Source: Rhodoferax lacus (GTDB lineage Bacteria > Pseudomonadota > Gammaproteobacteria > Burkholderiales > Burkholderiaceae_C). From it: a DNA stretch of 64,000 bases. How positions within the stretch are numbered: the first letter of the stretch is position 1; every line of letters begins with the position of its first letter. Position numbers and translations under genes: made by a program. Below the pieces are notes generated by a model, which worked only from the letters and a program-made list of their open reading frames with translations, did no database searches and was not told where the DNA came from. Location: the NCBI RefSeq assembly GCF_003415675.1, contig NZ_QFZK01000003.1, positions 1 through 64,000 on the forward strand, given 5' to 3'. Of the stretch, positions 35,270 to 44,989 are shown piece by piece.

Positions 35270-36736
35270 TTAAGACTCTTCGCTCCAGCAAAAGCCGTCG
35301 CGGGCGATCATGGCGCTGGACGCACTGGGGCCCCAGGTGCCAGCGGCATACAGGCGCGGGCCTTGCGGGTCGTTGGTCCAGTGGTCAATCATGGGTTCGA
35401 CCCAGCGCCAGGCTTCTTCCTGCTCATCGCTGCGCACAAACAGATTCAGGCGGCCGTCGATCACGTCCAGCAGCAAGCGCTCATACGCGCCCACGCGCTC
35501 GGAGCCAAAGCGTTTGTCAAAGTCCAGGTCCAGTTGCACCGGGGCCAGGGTTTGGGCTGCCGCGCCGCGCACGTTGCGGTTGGCCTGGCCCTGGGCCAGC
35601 AGGTGAAGCTCCAGTCCGTCCTTGGGCTGCAAGTGGATCACCAATTTGTTGGCCACATTGGTGTTGGAGTTGAAGATGGCATGCGGGGTGGCGCGGAAGT
35701 TCACCACGATGCTGCCTTCGCGTCCGGCCAGGCGTTTGCCGGTACGGATGTAGAAGGGCACACCGGCCCAGCGCCAGTTGGAGATTTCGGTGCGCAGGGC
35801 CACGAAAGTCTCGGTATTGCTGCTTGGGCTGACGCCGGTTTCCTCGCGGTAGCCGGGCACCTTTTGTCCGCCGCTGGTGCCCGCTGCATACTGGCCGCGG
35901 ATCACGTCGTGCGTCAAAGACTCTTTGGTCCAGGGCTTGAGGGAGCGCAGCACCTTGAGCTTTTCATCGCGGATGGCATCGGCATGCGAGTTGATAGGCG
36001 GCTCCATGGCAATGGCGCACAGCAGTTGCAGCGCGTGGTTTTGCACCATGTCGCGCAGCGCCCCGGTGTTCTCATAGAAAGCGCCACGGCTTTCCACGCC
36101 CAGGTCTTCGGCAATGCTGATCTGGATGTTGGCAATGTGTTCCCGGCGCCACAGGGGCTCGAACAGGGCATTGCCAAAGCGCAGGGCAAACAGGTTTTGC
36201 ACCGCAGGCTTGCCCAGGTAGTGGTCAATGCGGAAGACCTGCTTTTCCTCGAAGAACTTGCGCACCGTGTGGTTGATGGCGCGGTTGGAAGCCAGGTCAT
36301 GGCCCAAGGGCTTTTCCAGCACCACGCGGGTCTTGGGTGTGTTCAGGCCAGCGGCGGCGAGTTGCTCGCACACGGTGGTGAACAGGGCCGGGGCAGTGGC
36401 CACGTACATCACCACCGTCTTGGTGTCGCGCTCGTGCAGCTTGGCTGCCAGCTTGCCGTAGTCGTCGGGCTTGGACAGGTCCATCTGCACAAATTCGAGC
36501 AGGGCGGCAAAGCGCCCAAACTCCTCAGAACTGGGGCGTTTGGCCAGGTCCACGTTGTCAAAACGGGCCTGGATAAGGCTGCGGTATTTTTCGTTGCCCA
36601 AGTCCTCCCGGCCCACGCCGATAATGCGTCCGCCTTCGGGCAAGGTGCCATGGCGGAAGGCTTGGAACAAAGCCGGCATCAGCTTGCGCCATGCCAGGTC
36701 ACCGGTTCCACCAAACAGTACGAGATCAAAGCTCAT
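35270..36736 (-). CDS. zwf: Glucose-6-phosphate 1-dehydrogenase (copy 1)
   Basis: A 488-residue NADP enzyme making 6-phosphogluconolactone. Nucleotide motif FGGTGDLAWRKLMPAL, active-site RIDHYLGK with the catalytic His, and IRTGKRL near the C-terminal part. It is transcribed away from tal/pgi with an 87-base shared control region and is followed by hexR. A second, diverged zwf lies at 44990-46453. The 6-phosphogluconolactonase gene is not in the window. Confidence 0.95.
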   Translation of the reverse strand: MSFDLVLFGGTGDLAWRKLMPALFQAFRHGTLPEGGRIIGVGREDLGNEKYRSLIQARFDNVDLAKRPSSEEFGRFAALLEFVQMDLSKPDDYGKLAAKLHERDTKTVVMYVATAPALFTTVCEQLAAAGLNTPKTRVVLEKPLGHDLASNRAINHTVRKFFEEKQVFRIDHYLGKPAVQNLFALRFGNALFEPLWRREHIANIQISIAEDLGVESRGAFYENTGALRDMVQNHALQLLCAIAMEPPINSHADAIRDEKLKVLRSLKPWTKESLTHDVIRGQYAAGTSGGQKVPGYREETGVSPSSNTETFVALRTEISNWRWAGVPFYIRTGKRLAGREGSIVVNFRATPHAIFNSNTNVANKLVIHLQPKDGLELHLLAQGQANRNVRGAAAQTLAPVQLDLDFDKRFGSERVGAYERLLLDVIDGRLNLFVRSDEQEEAWRWVEPMIDHWTNDPQGPRLYAAGTWGPSASSAMIARDGFCWSEES

Positions 36737-36742
36737 GATTTG

Positions 36743-36783
36743 AAGTTACATAAATATTGACGTTGAAATGTAACTTTGTTTCA
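36743..36783. promoter_or_regulatory. Candidate HexR operators between zwf and tal
   Basis: Two overlapping dyads occupy the zwf-tal gap: AAGTTACAT (36743-36751) with ATGTAACTT (36768-36776), and TGAAA-N10-TTTCA (36764-36783). The arms resemble the TGTAAT/ATTACA-like half sites reported for RpiR/HexR regulators. One HexR-type protein bound here could control both divergent units; the match is by eye. Confidence 0.5.
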
Positions 36784-36823
36784 TTGATAATTCAAGCGCC
36801 TTTTAACGAATAAAGCTGCCTAC

Positions 36824-37771
36824 ATGAACCAACTCGACGCGCTCAAGCAATGGACCACGGTTGTGGCCGATACCGGTGACTTCAAGCAACTGGACGCCTT
36901 CAAGCCGCAGGATGCCACCACCAACCCCTCCCTGATTCTCAAAGCCGTACAAAAGCCCGAGTACGCGCCGCTGCTGCAAGACACGGTGAACCAGTTCCGT
37001 GACCGCCCGCTGGACGAGATCATGGACCGGCTGCTGGTGCGCTTTGGCTGCGAGATCCTGTCCATCATTCCGGGCCGGGTCTCTACCGAAGTGGATGCAC
37101 GCCTGAGCTTCAACACCAATGCCACGGTGGCGCGCGGTGAGCGCCTGATCGAGCTGTACCAGGCCGAAGGCATTCATATCGACCGCGTGCTGATCAAGGT
37201 GGCGTCCACCTGGGAGGGCATCCAGGCCGCCGAGCAGCTGGAGCGCAAGGGGATACACACCAACCTGACCCTGCTGTTTTCCTTCAGCCAGGCCGTGGCC
37301 TGTGCCCAGGCCAAGGTGCAACTCATCTCCCCGTTTGTGGGCCGCATCTACGACTGGTACAAAAAGACGGCTGGCGCCAAGTGGGTGGAGGCCGACATGG
37401 CAGGTGCCAACGACCCCGGCGTGCAGTCGGTCAAGCAGATTTATGACTACTACAAGAAGTACGGCATTGCCACCGAAGTGATGGGTGCGAGCTTTCGCAA
37501 CGTCGGCCAGATCACCGCACTGGCAGGCTGCGACCTGCTGACCATCAGCCCCGATCTGCTGGCCGTATTGGCCGCAAACGATGCACCTCTGGTGCAGGCC
37601 CTGGATGCCAGCAAAGCCCAGACGCTGGACCTGCCGCATGTGTTCTTTGATGAGGCAGGTTTCCGCCTGGCCCTGAACGACGACGCCATGGCCACCGAAA
37701 AGCTGGCTGAAGGCATTCGCGCCTTCTGCGTGGATGCCATCAAACTGGAACAGTTGTTGCTGGGAGCCTGA
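36824..37771 (+). CDS. tal: Transaldolase
   Basis: A 315-residue class I transaldolase (TalB type) of the pentose phosphate pathway. [12 protein letters not shown] is the family start motif and the Schiff-base lysine is in [17 protein letters not shown]. Length matches E. coli TalB. It is the first gene of tal-pgi-ycaQ-HAD-tag, with three bases to pgi. Confidence 0.96.
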   Translation: MNQLDALKQWTTVVADTGDFKQLDAFKPQDATTNPSLILKAVQKPEYAPLLQDTVNQFRDRPLDEIMDRLLVRFGCEILSIIPGRVSTEVDARLSFNTNATVARGERLIELYQAEGIHIDRVLIKVASTWEGIQAAEQLERKGIHTNLTLLFSFSQAVACAQAKVQLISPFVGRIYDWYKKTAGAKWVEADMAGANDPGVQSVKQIYDYYKKYGIATEVMGASFRNVGQITALAGCDLLTISPDLLAVLAANDAPLVQALDASKAQTLDLPHVFFDEAGFRLALNDDAMATEKLAEGIRAFCVDAIKLEQLLLGA

Positions 37772-37774
37772 ACC

Positions 37775-39328
37775 ATGGCACGTACACGATGTGATCGCAC
37801 GCCCGCATGGGCCCAACTGCAAGCGGCCTATGCGGCCACTGGCAAAAGCTTTGACCTGCGCGACGCGTTTGTGCAGGACGCAGGGCGCTTTGAACGTTTG
37901 AGCCAAAGCGCACCGCTGGTGTTTGCGGACCTGTCCAAGAACCGCATCGACGCGGCCACTGAAAGCCTGTTGATGGACCTGGCACGCCAAAGCGGCGTGG
38001 CCGAGCACCGCGATGCCATGTTTGCCGGTGACAAGATCAACAACACCGAGGGCCGCGAAGTCTGGCATGTGCTGCTGCGCACGCCGGCCCCTGCCAGCAA
38101 CGACGGCAGTCACCGTGCCACCGAGCTGGCCAAGGTGCACAGCACCCTGAACGCCATGCTGGCCTATGCCGACAGCGTGCATGCGGACGCTGCCATTACT
38201 GACGTGGTGAACATCGGAATCGGCGGCTCCGACCTGGGCCCGCAGATGGCCGTGGTGGCGCTGGATGCCTTTGCCACCTCGGGCAAACGCCTGCACTTTG
38301 TCAGCAATGTGGACGGGCATGAGTTGGCAGCCGTGCTCAAAAAGGTCAAGGTGGAGAGCACGCTGTTCCTGGTGGCCAGCAAGACCTTCACCACCATAGA
38401 GACCATGACCAATGCCAACTCGGCCAAGGCCTGGTTTGCAGCGCAGGGCGGCACCGACACGGCGCGCCACTTCGCCGCACTCACCACCAACGTGGCAGCA
38501 GCCAATGCCTTTGGCATCACCACCACCTTTGGTTTTTGGGACTGGGTGGGCGGGCGCTACTCCATGTGGTCGGCCATCGGCCTGCCGCTGGCCATTGCCA
38601 TCGGCTCGGCGGGCTTCCGCGAATTCCTGGCTGGCGCACACGCCATGGACGAGCACTTCCGAACCGCCCCGCTGGAGCAGAACCTGCCGGTGCGACTGGG
38701 GCTGCTGGATGTCTGGTACCGCAACTTCCACGGCTTTACCAGCCGCAGCATTGCGCCCTACCACAGCGCCCTGCGTCGCTTGCCGGCCTATCTCCAGCAA
38801 TTGGAGATGGAGAGCAACGGCAAGCAGGTGGATGCCGAAGGTGCGGCGCTGCCCTTCGGTACCTCGCCGGTGCTGTGGGGCGAGCCGGGTACCAACGGCC
38901 AACACGCCTACTTCCAGATGCTGCACCAGGGCACGGACGTGGTTCCCATGGAATTTGTGGCGGTTAAAAAAGCGCGCCACGACCTGGCGCTGCACCAGCC
39001 CCTGCTGCTGGCCAATGTGCTGGCGCAGGCCCAGGCGCTGATGGTTGGCAAAAGCGATGCGGGTGGCCACAAGAATTTTCCCGGCAACCGCCCCAGCACT
39101 TTCTTGTTGCTGGACGATTTGACGCCAGCCTCATTGGGCGCGCTGATTGCACTGCAGGAACACCGCGTGTTTGTCAGCGGCAGCCTGTGGGGCATCAACA
39201 GCTTTGACCAGTGGGGTGTGGAACTGGGCAAGGTGCTGGCCAAGGACATTGAGGCACGCATCTACAGCGGTGACGCGAGTGGGTTGGACGGCTCCACCGC
39301 AGGCCTGCTGGCGCGCCTGCGCGCCTGA
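37775..39328 (+). CDS. pgi: Glucose-6-phosphate isomerase
   Basis: A 517-residue phosphoglucose isomerase interconverting glucose-6-P and fructose-6-P. Family motifs: VNIGIGGSDLGPQMAV, FVSNVDGHEL, SKTFTTIETMTNA, the active-site loop AFGITT-x-FGFWDWVGGRYS, and GINSFDQWGVELGK with the catalytic base lysine. The stop shares bases with the ycaQ ATG (TGATG arrangement), so translation is coupled. Confidence 0.96.
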   Translation: MARTRCDRTPAWAQLQAAYAATGKSFDLRDAFVQDAGRFERLSQSAPLVFADLSKNRIDAATESLLMDLARQSGVAEHRDAMFAGDKINNTEGREVWHVLLRTPAPASNDGSHRATELAKVHSTLNAMLAYADSVHADAAITDVVNIGIGGSDLGPQMAVVALDAFATSGKRLHFVSNVDGHELAAVLKKVKVESTLFLVASKTFTTIETMTNANSAKAWFAAQGGTDTARHFAALTTNVAAANAFGITTTFGFWDWVGGRYSMWSAIGLPLAIAIGSAGFREFLAGAHAMDEHFRTAPLEQNLPVRLGLLDVWYRNFHGFTSRSIAPYHSALRRLPAYLQQLEMESNGKQVDAEGAALPFGTSPVLWGEPGTNGQHAYFQMLHQGTDVVPMEFVAVKKARHDLALHQPLLLANVLAQAQALMVGKSDAGGHKNFPGNRPSTFLLLDDLTPASLGALIALQEHRVFVSGSLWGINSFDQWGVELGKVLAKDIEARIYSGDASGLDGSTAGLLARLRA

Positions 39329-40641
39329 TGGAACTGACGCTGCCGCAGGCGCGGCAGCTGCAGCTCGCTGCCCAAGGCCTGTTGCAGCCCGCATCCAAGC
39401 CCGCTACGCGTGCAGGCTTGCGGGCCAGTGTGGCGTGCATGGGCCTGCTGCAAATCGACACCATCCACGTGGTGGCGCGCAGCCCCTACCTGGTGCTGTT
39501 CTCCCGCTTGGGCGCCTACCCGCAGCACTGGCTGGACGAGGCCTTGGCACAAGGCGCGCTGTTCGAGACCTGGGCGCACGAGGCCTGCTTTGCACCCGCA
39601 GAGGACCTGCTGGCCCACCGCCTGTACAACCGCGAGGCGCGCAAACACTGGGGTCTGGTCAACGCCCAAAAATCCCATGTAAAACAGCGTGCCGAGTTGG
39701 ACAAACTGCTGGCGCTCATCCGCGACAACGGGCCGGTCAAGTCGTCCGACTTTGAGCGCCCCGAAGGCATACCGTCTGCCTGGTGGGGCTGGAAGGATGA
39801 GAAGCGCTGGCTGGAGGCGCTGTTTGCCTCTGGCGAGCTGATGGTGGCGCGGCGCGAGAAGTTTCAGCGTGTGTACGACCTGGCAGAGCGGGTGGCACCG
39901 CAGCTCAACGTGCTGGCAGGCAACCAGGATCCGATTGTTGATCCGCTGACGCCTAGCGTGCGCTTGGCGTCGGCCGAGCGCTCTGTGCGAGCGCCCACGC
40001 TGGCCGAGGTGCGCGCGCAATTCACCGAAAAATCCGTGGCAGCCTTGGGCCTCACCCAGGCGCGCTGGGTGCATGACTATTACCGCAGCAAGCCACGCCT
40101 TAAAGACACCGACCTCGACGTCCTGGTGGAACAAGGCCGTATGCTGCGCGTGGCTGTCGAGGGCTGGAGCGTGCCAGCCTATGTGCACAGCAACCAGAGC
40201 GCCTTGCTGAAGAAGGCCCTGGCGGGCAAGCTGGAGGCCACGCACACGGCCTTGCTATCGCCCTTTGATCCCATTGTCTGGGACCGCGAGCGGGCACTCA
40301 CATTGTTTGGCTTCGACTACCGGCTGGAGTGCTACACGCCCGAGGCCAAGCGCATCCACGGCTACTTTGTGCTGCCCATTCTGTGCCGTGGTGAGCTCAT
40401 AGGCCGGCTGGACGCCAAGGCCCACCGCGCCGAGGGCGTGTTCGAGGTCAAGGCCCTGCACGCGCAGGCAGGCTGCGCGTGGACCGATGCACAAACCATC
40501 GATGTCGCAGCGGCCATCCAGCGCTGTGCCAACTGGCACGCCACGCCACAGGTGAAAATCAGCCACACGCGGCCAGGCAAATTGGGCGCGGCCCTGCGGC
40601 GTGCGCTGCGGGACAACCTGACTGAGAGTTCTTCGCAATGA
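39328..40641 (+). CDS. ycaQ: YcaQ/AlkX-type DNA glycosylase (HTH_42)
   Basis: A 437-residue protein of the HTH_42 (PF06224) family of winged-helix DNA glycosylases that unhook interstrand crosslinks and remove alkylated purines. The catalytic QxD signature of the YcaQ branch is seen in GLLQIDTIHVVARSP (about 45-60), as opposed to the QxQ of AlkZ antibiotic-resistance members. The C-terminal LSPFDPIVWDRERAL...FGFDY-x2-E is conserved too. It is translationally coupled to pgi and overlaps the HAD gene by four bases. It sits two genes before tag, another alkylation glycosylase. Confidence 0.88.
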   Translation: MELTLPQARQLQLAAQGLLQPASKPATRAGLRASVACMGLLQIDTIHVVARSPYLVLFSRLGAYPQHWLDEALAQGALFETWAHEACFAPAEDLLAHRLYNREARKHWGLVNAQKSHVKQRAELDKLLALIRDNGPVKSSDFERPEGIPSAWWGWKDEKRWLEALFASGELMVARREKFQRVYDLAERVAPQLNVLAGNQDPIVDPLTPSVRLASAERSVRAPTLAEVRAQFTEKSVAALGLTQARWVHDYYRSKPRLKDTDLDVLVEQGRMLRVAVEGWSVPAYVHSNQSALLKKALAGKLEATHTALLSPFDPIVWDRERALTLFGFDYRLECYTPEAKRIHGYFVLPILCRGELIGRLDAKAHRAEGVFEVKALHAQAGCAWTDAQTIDVAAAIQRCANWHATPQVKISHTRPGKLGAALRRALRDNLTESSSQ

Positions 40642-41288
40642 ATGTGGTGTTTGATTTTGGCGCGGTGCTGTTCACCTGGCGCCCGGCCGATATCGTGGCC
40701 GATGTGTTTCCGGAGCGCGCTGGCACCGAGGCCGATGCCCGGCAACTGGCGCATGCCGTGTTCAGTCACCAGGACTGGCACAACTTTGACCGTGGCCTGA
40801 TGGAGATGGATAACGTCATAAGCCGCACCGCCAGTCGCCTGCGGCTGGACCCGGCCCGGCTGCAGGCATTGGTGTACAGCATTGGCGAGCGCCTGCAGCC
40901 CATGCAGGACACGGTGGCTGTGCTGCGGTCCCTGCACGACAGACGCCAGCTGGGAGAGAGAGCCCAGAGTGAAAGCGGGGGCAGCGTACGCGGCCTGTAC
41001 TTCCTCTCCAACATGCCCGTGCCCTATGCGCGCGAGTTGGAGCAAAAGCACGCGTTCCTGGGCCAGTTTGATGGCGGCATTTTTTCCGGCGACGTGCTGT
41101 GCAGCAAGCCCGACCCCGGCATCTACAGCCTTCTGCAGTCCCGCTACGGGCTGGTGCCGGGCAGCACGGTGTTCATTGACGACCTGAAGGCCAATGTGGA
41201 CGCCGCTCGTGCCCTGGGCTGGGCGGGTATCCACTTCACTTCCGCCGAGCAACTGACGGAAGAACTGAAGCTACAGTGCAGCCTATGA
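40638..41288 (+). CDS. HAD-superfamily hydrolase
   Basis: A 216-residue HAD phosphatase of the YihX/DehII-like kind. Motif I reads FDFGAVLF with the nucleophile Asp at about 6; the usual second Asp (+2) is Gly, as in other DFGGV-type members. Motif II is FLSNMP, motif III Lys in CSKPDPGIY, motif IV FIDDLKANVDAA. Substrate unknown. A Ser/Glu-rich insert (about 103-116) separates the cap. It is coupled by ATGA overlaps to ycaQ and tag. Confidence 0.85.
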   Translation: MNVVFDFGAVLFTWRPADIVADVFPERAGTEADARQLAHAVFSHQDWHNFDRGLMEMDNVISRTASRLRLDPARLQALVYSIGERLQPMQDTVAVLRSLHDRRQLGERAQSESGGSVRGLYFLSNMPVPYARELEQKHAFLGQFDGGIFSGDVLCSKPDPGIYSLLQSRYGLVPGSTVFIDDLKANVDAARALGWAGIHFTSAEQLTEELKLQCSL

Positions 41289-41911
41289 CCGATCCCAACT
41301 TGAGCGAACAGCCCATCCGCTGCTTCTGGGTGGATGGCTCGCAAATCTACCGCGACTACCACGACAGCGAATGGGGCTTTCCCGTCTATGAAGACCGGCG
41401 CCTGTTCGAGAAGATCTGCCTAGAAGGTTTTCAGTCGGGCCTCTCCTGGATCACCATCCTGAAGAAACGCGAGAACTTCCGAGCCGGTTTTGCCAACTTC
41501 CGGCTGGCTGAAGTGGCCCGCTTTGGCGACAAGGACATCGAGCGCCTGATGCAGGACGCAGGCATAGTCCGCCACCGCGGCAAGATCGAGGCCGCCATCA
41601 ACAACGCCCGCTGCGCCGAGAAGCTGCTGGAGTCCGAAAGCTCCCTGGCCGCCTACTTTTGGAAGTTCGAGCCGTCACCAAAATCGCGCCCCCAACGCAT
41701 CACCCGCGAGACCCTGCGCAGCATGACGCAGTGCGCCGAATCGGTTGCTCTCAGCAAGGACCTGAAAAAGCGCGGCTGGAAGTTCGTAGGCCCCACCACC
41801 ATGTACGCCTTCATGCAAGCCATGGGCCTGGTCAACGACCATGAGGAAACGTGCTTTGTGCGCGAAGCAGCACTGCAAGCCAGAAAAGCCTTCGACCCCA
41901 ACACCCTGTAA
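41285..41911 (+). CDS. tag: DNA-3-methyladenine glycosylase I
   Basis: A 208-residue constitutive alkylation-repair glycosylase. The zinc ligands expected in Tag are present: Cys in IRCFWV, His in DYHDSEWG, and His and Cys in NDHEETCF. FEKICLEGFQSGLSWITILKKRENFR and the helix-hairpin region GWKFVGPTTMYAFMQAMG are family signatures. ATG 41285 overlaps the HAD stop; an in-frame ATG at 41276 is also possible. Confidence 0.95.
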   Translation: MTDPNLSEQPIRCFWVDGSQIYRDYHDSEWGFPVYEDRRLFEKICLEGFQSGLSWITILKKRENFRAGFANFRLAEVARFGDKDIERLMQDAGIVRHRGKIEAAINNARCAEKLLESESSLAAYFWKFEPSPKSRPQRITRETLRSMTQCAESVALSKDLKKRGWKFVGPTTMYAFMQAMGLVNDHEETCFVREAALQARKAFDPNTL

Positions 41912-41923
41912 AAGGCGCCAAGA

Positions 41924-41953
41924 GCAAAAGCAAAAGCAAAAGCAAATGCAAAA
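41924..41953. repeat. Hexanucleotide tandem repeat (GCAAAA)x5
   Basis: Five tandem hexamers, GCAAAA with the fourth reading GCAAAT, just after tag. Short tandem arrays like this can change length by slippage, but this one is non-coding and lies before the terminator. Confidence 0.85.
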
Positions 41954-41963
41954 GCGTTCCCCC

Positions 41964-42008
41964 AAAACAAAACCCCGCAAGGCTCGCACCGTGCGGGGTT
42001 TTGTTTTT
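41964..42008. terminator. Bidirectional rho-independent terminator between tag and groEL
   Basis: A 16-base stem, AAAACAAAACCCCGCA (41964-41979) and TGCGGGGTTTTGTTTT (41992-42007), loop of 12. A-rich left and T-rich right ends allow it to work on both strands, ending the tal-tag unit and backing up groESL. Confidence 0.9.
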
Positions 42009-42041
42009 GAAGGAGTGACATAAAGCCACTCCAACGCAGCA

Positions 42042-42121
42042 TGAGGTTCCAGGCCTAGGCGCAAGGGCGCAGACAGTAGCAGCGCTACGGCAAGCCCTTG
42101 CAACGACGGCCTGGAACCTCA
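42042..42121. repeat. 80-base nested hairpin downstream of groEL
   Basis: Three nested inverted pairs: TGAGGTTCCAGGCC (42042-42055)/GGCCTGGAACCTCA (42108-42121), GCAAGGGC (42061-42068)/GCCCTTGC (42094-42101) and GTAGC (42076-42080)/GCTAC (42084-42088). A separate short stem (GGAGTG 42012-42017 / CACTCC 42027-42032) precedes it. There is no T run, so this is not a plain terminator; it begins 14 bases from the groEL stop and could stabilise the groEL mRNA 3' end. Confidence 0.75.
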
Positions 42122-42135
42122 GGCAAGGCGAGCAA

Positions 42136-43818
<1,683 letters not shown>

Positions 43819-43848
43819 TTAAAAAGGACTTGTTGTGCGGGGGAGAAC

Positions 43849-44139
43849 TTATTTCTCAACCACTGCAAACAAATCGTCTTCTTTCATGACCAGCAGCTCG
43901 TCGCCATCGACCTTGACGGTCTGGCCGCTGTATTTGCCGAACAAAACGCGGTCACCAACCTTGACGGTCAGAGCGGCGATTTCGCCCTTGTCATTGCGCT
44001 TGCCGGGGCCAACTGCCAGCACTTCGCCTTGATCAGGCTTTTCAGCGGCGTTGTCGGGGATGACGATGCCGGAGGCTGTTTTGGTTTCGCTTTCAACGCG
44101 TTTGACGATCACGCGGTCGGCCAGAGGACGCAGTTTCAT
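43849..44139 (-). CDS. groES: Co-chaperonin GroES
   Basis: A 96-residue co-chaperonin forming the heptameric lid of GroEL. Starts [16 protein letters not shown]; the mobile loop [14 protein letters not shown] is intact, and the dome loop [15 protein letters not shown] follows. The true start is 44139 (SD GGAGA); the upstream frame to 44187 runs into the leader. First gene of groESL. Confidence 0.98.
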   Translation of the reverse strand: MKLRPLADRVIVKRVESETKTASGIVIPDNAAEKPDQGEVLAVGPGKRNDKGEIAALTVKVGDRVLFGKYSGQTVKVDGDELLVMKEDDLFAVVEK

Positions 44140-44227
44140 GAGGAATCTCCTTGGTTTTGAAACAGAGGTAAAAAACAAGGCGCCCACTGCACAGAGCAGG
44201 CACCGGTGTCGGGTTCAGGCGGCGATG

Positions 44228-44254
44228 TTAGCACTCGTCTGAGCTGAGTGCTAA
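44228..44254. promoter_or_regulatory. CIRCE element (HrcA operator) of groESL
   Basis: TTAGCACTC-N9-GAGTGCTAA, an exact match to the CIRCE consensus, 88 bases before groES. It binds HrcA repressor, released during heat shock. hrcA itself is not in the window. Confidence 0.97.
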
Positions 44255-44304
44255 TGATAAGGGTGTTTGGGGGGGATTCAAGAGCTTGTCCCAGATCGGG
44301 CTTC

Positions 44305-44332
44305 TTGATTTAATACGGCACTGCCGTATAAT
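44305..44332 (+). promoter_or_regulatory. Promoter with overlapping palindromic operator for the toxin-antitoxin pair
   Basis: A -35 TTGATT (44305-44310) and a consensus -10 TATAAT (44327-44332), spacer 16. A 17-base palindrome (44313-44329, arms ATACGGCA/TGCCGTAT around one C) fills the spacer and the start of the -10, the position for autorepression by the XRE antitoxin. The -10 ends six bases before the toxin ATG, so the transcript is probably leaderless. Confidence 0.8.
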
Positions 44333-44338
44333 CGAGCC

Positions 44339-44650
44339 ATGCACACGGTCTCTGAAACCGAAATTTTTCAAAGGTACGCAGCGGTCGTGTGGTCGGATGC
44401 CGCGCGTACCGAGTTCATCAACTGGATTGCAGCCAACCCGCTGGCAGGTGATGTTGTGCCGGGCTCGCACGGCTGCCGCAAAGTGCGCTGGAGTCGGGGC
44501 GGTATGGGTAAGCGCGGAGGTGCACGGGTCATCTACTTCAACACAGTCGAAGGTCGTATCTGGTTGTTGATCGTGTACGCAAAGGCAAAGTTCGACAACC
44601 TTCCCGTAGAATTTTTGGCAAAACTTAAATACGAGGTGGAATATGGCTAA
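44339..44650 (+). CDS. RelE/HigB-type toxin (PF05973-like)
   Basis: A 103-residue protein of the RelE/ParE superfamily, Gp49/HigB branch, expected to be a ribosome-dependent mRNA interferase. Seen: a helical N-terminus (AARTEFINWIAANPLAGDVVPG), a basic beta sheet (KVRWSRGGMGKRGGARVIYF) and WLLIVYAKAKFDNLP, the usual C-terminal strand. Toxin first, antitoxin second is the HigBA order. It overlaps the antitoxin by eight bases. GC is lower than in neighbours, as in acquired modules. Confidence 0.85.
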   Translation: MHTVSETEIFQRYAAVVWSDAARTEFINWIAANPLAGDVVPGSHGCRKVRWSRGGMGKRGGARVIYFNTVEGRIWLLIVYAKAKFDNLPVEFLAKLKYEVEYG

Positions 44651-44945
44651 GGCAATCGCCAAGTCGGTGGACAAGGAAATGCAGCAGTTCCAAAGCGACC
44701 TGCTGCAGTCGGTTCGTCAAATGAAAGCAGGCAAAGCCGCACGTACGACGGAGGTTGTTTTGACCTCGGCCGCAGAGGCGCGGACCAAAATGGGCGTGTC
44801 ACAGTCTGAGTTTGCTCACTTGTTGGGCGTGTCAGTGCGGACCTTGCAAGACTGGGAGCAAGGTCGGCGTGAACCATCGGGTGCGGCCAGGACATTGTTG
44901 CGCATTGCTGCGCATTCACCGGAAGTCATGCGTTTGGTGGCATGA
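44643..44945 (+). CDS. HigA/XRE-type antitoxin
   Basis: A 100-residue antitoxin whose C-terminal half is an XRE helix-turn-helix (SAAEARTKMGVSQSEFAHLLGV and the recognition helix SVRTLQDWEQGRREP). The N-terminal part is charged and likely binds the toxin. The domain would recognise the ATACGGCA/TGCCGTAT dyad in the shared promoter. Convergent with zwf copy 2 (44 bases). Confidence 0.87.
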   Translation: MAKAIAKSVDKEMQQFQSDLLQSVRQMKAGKAARTTEVVLTSAAEARTKMGVSQSEFAHLLGVSVRTLQDWEQGRREPSGAARTLLRIAAHSPEVMRLVA

Positions 44946-44989
44946 AATGAAGTGGGCTCGCGCAGGTTTGTCCGGCCGATAGCCCGCCC

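Noticed and set aside
41924..41953. GCAAAA array as a phase-variation switch
   Set aside because: It lies after the tag stop and before a terminator, so a length change would not alter a reading frame or promoter.
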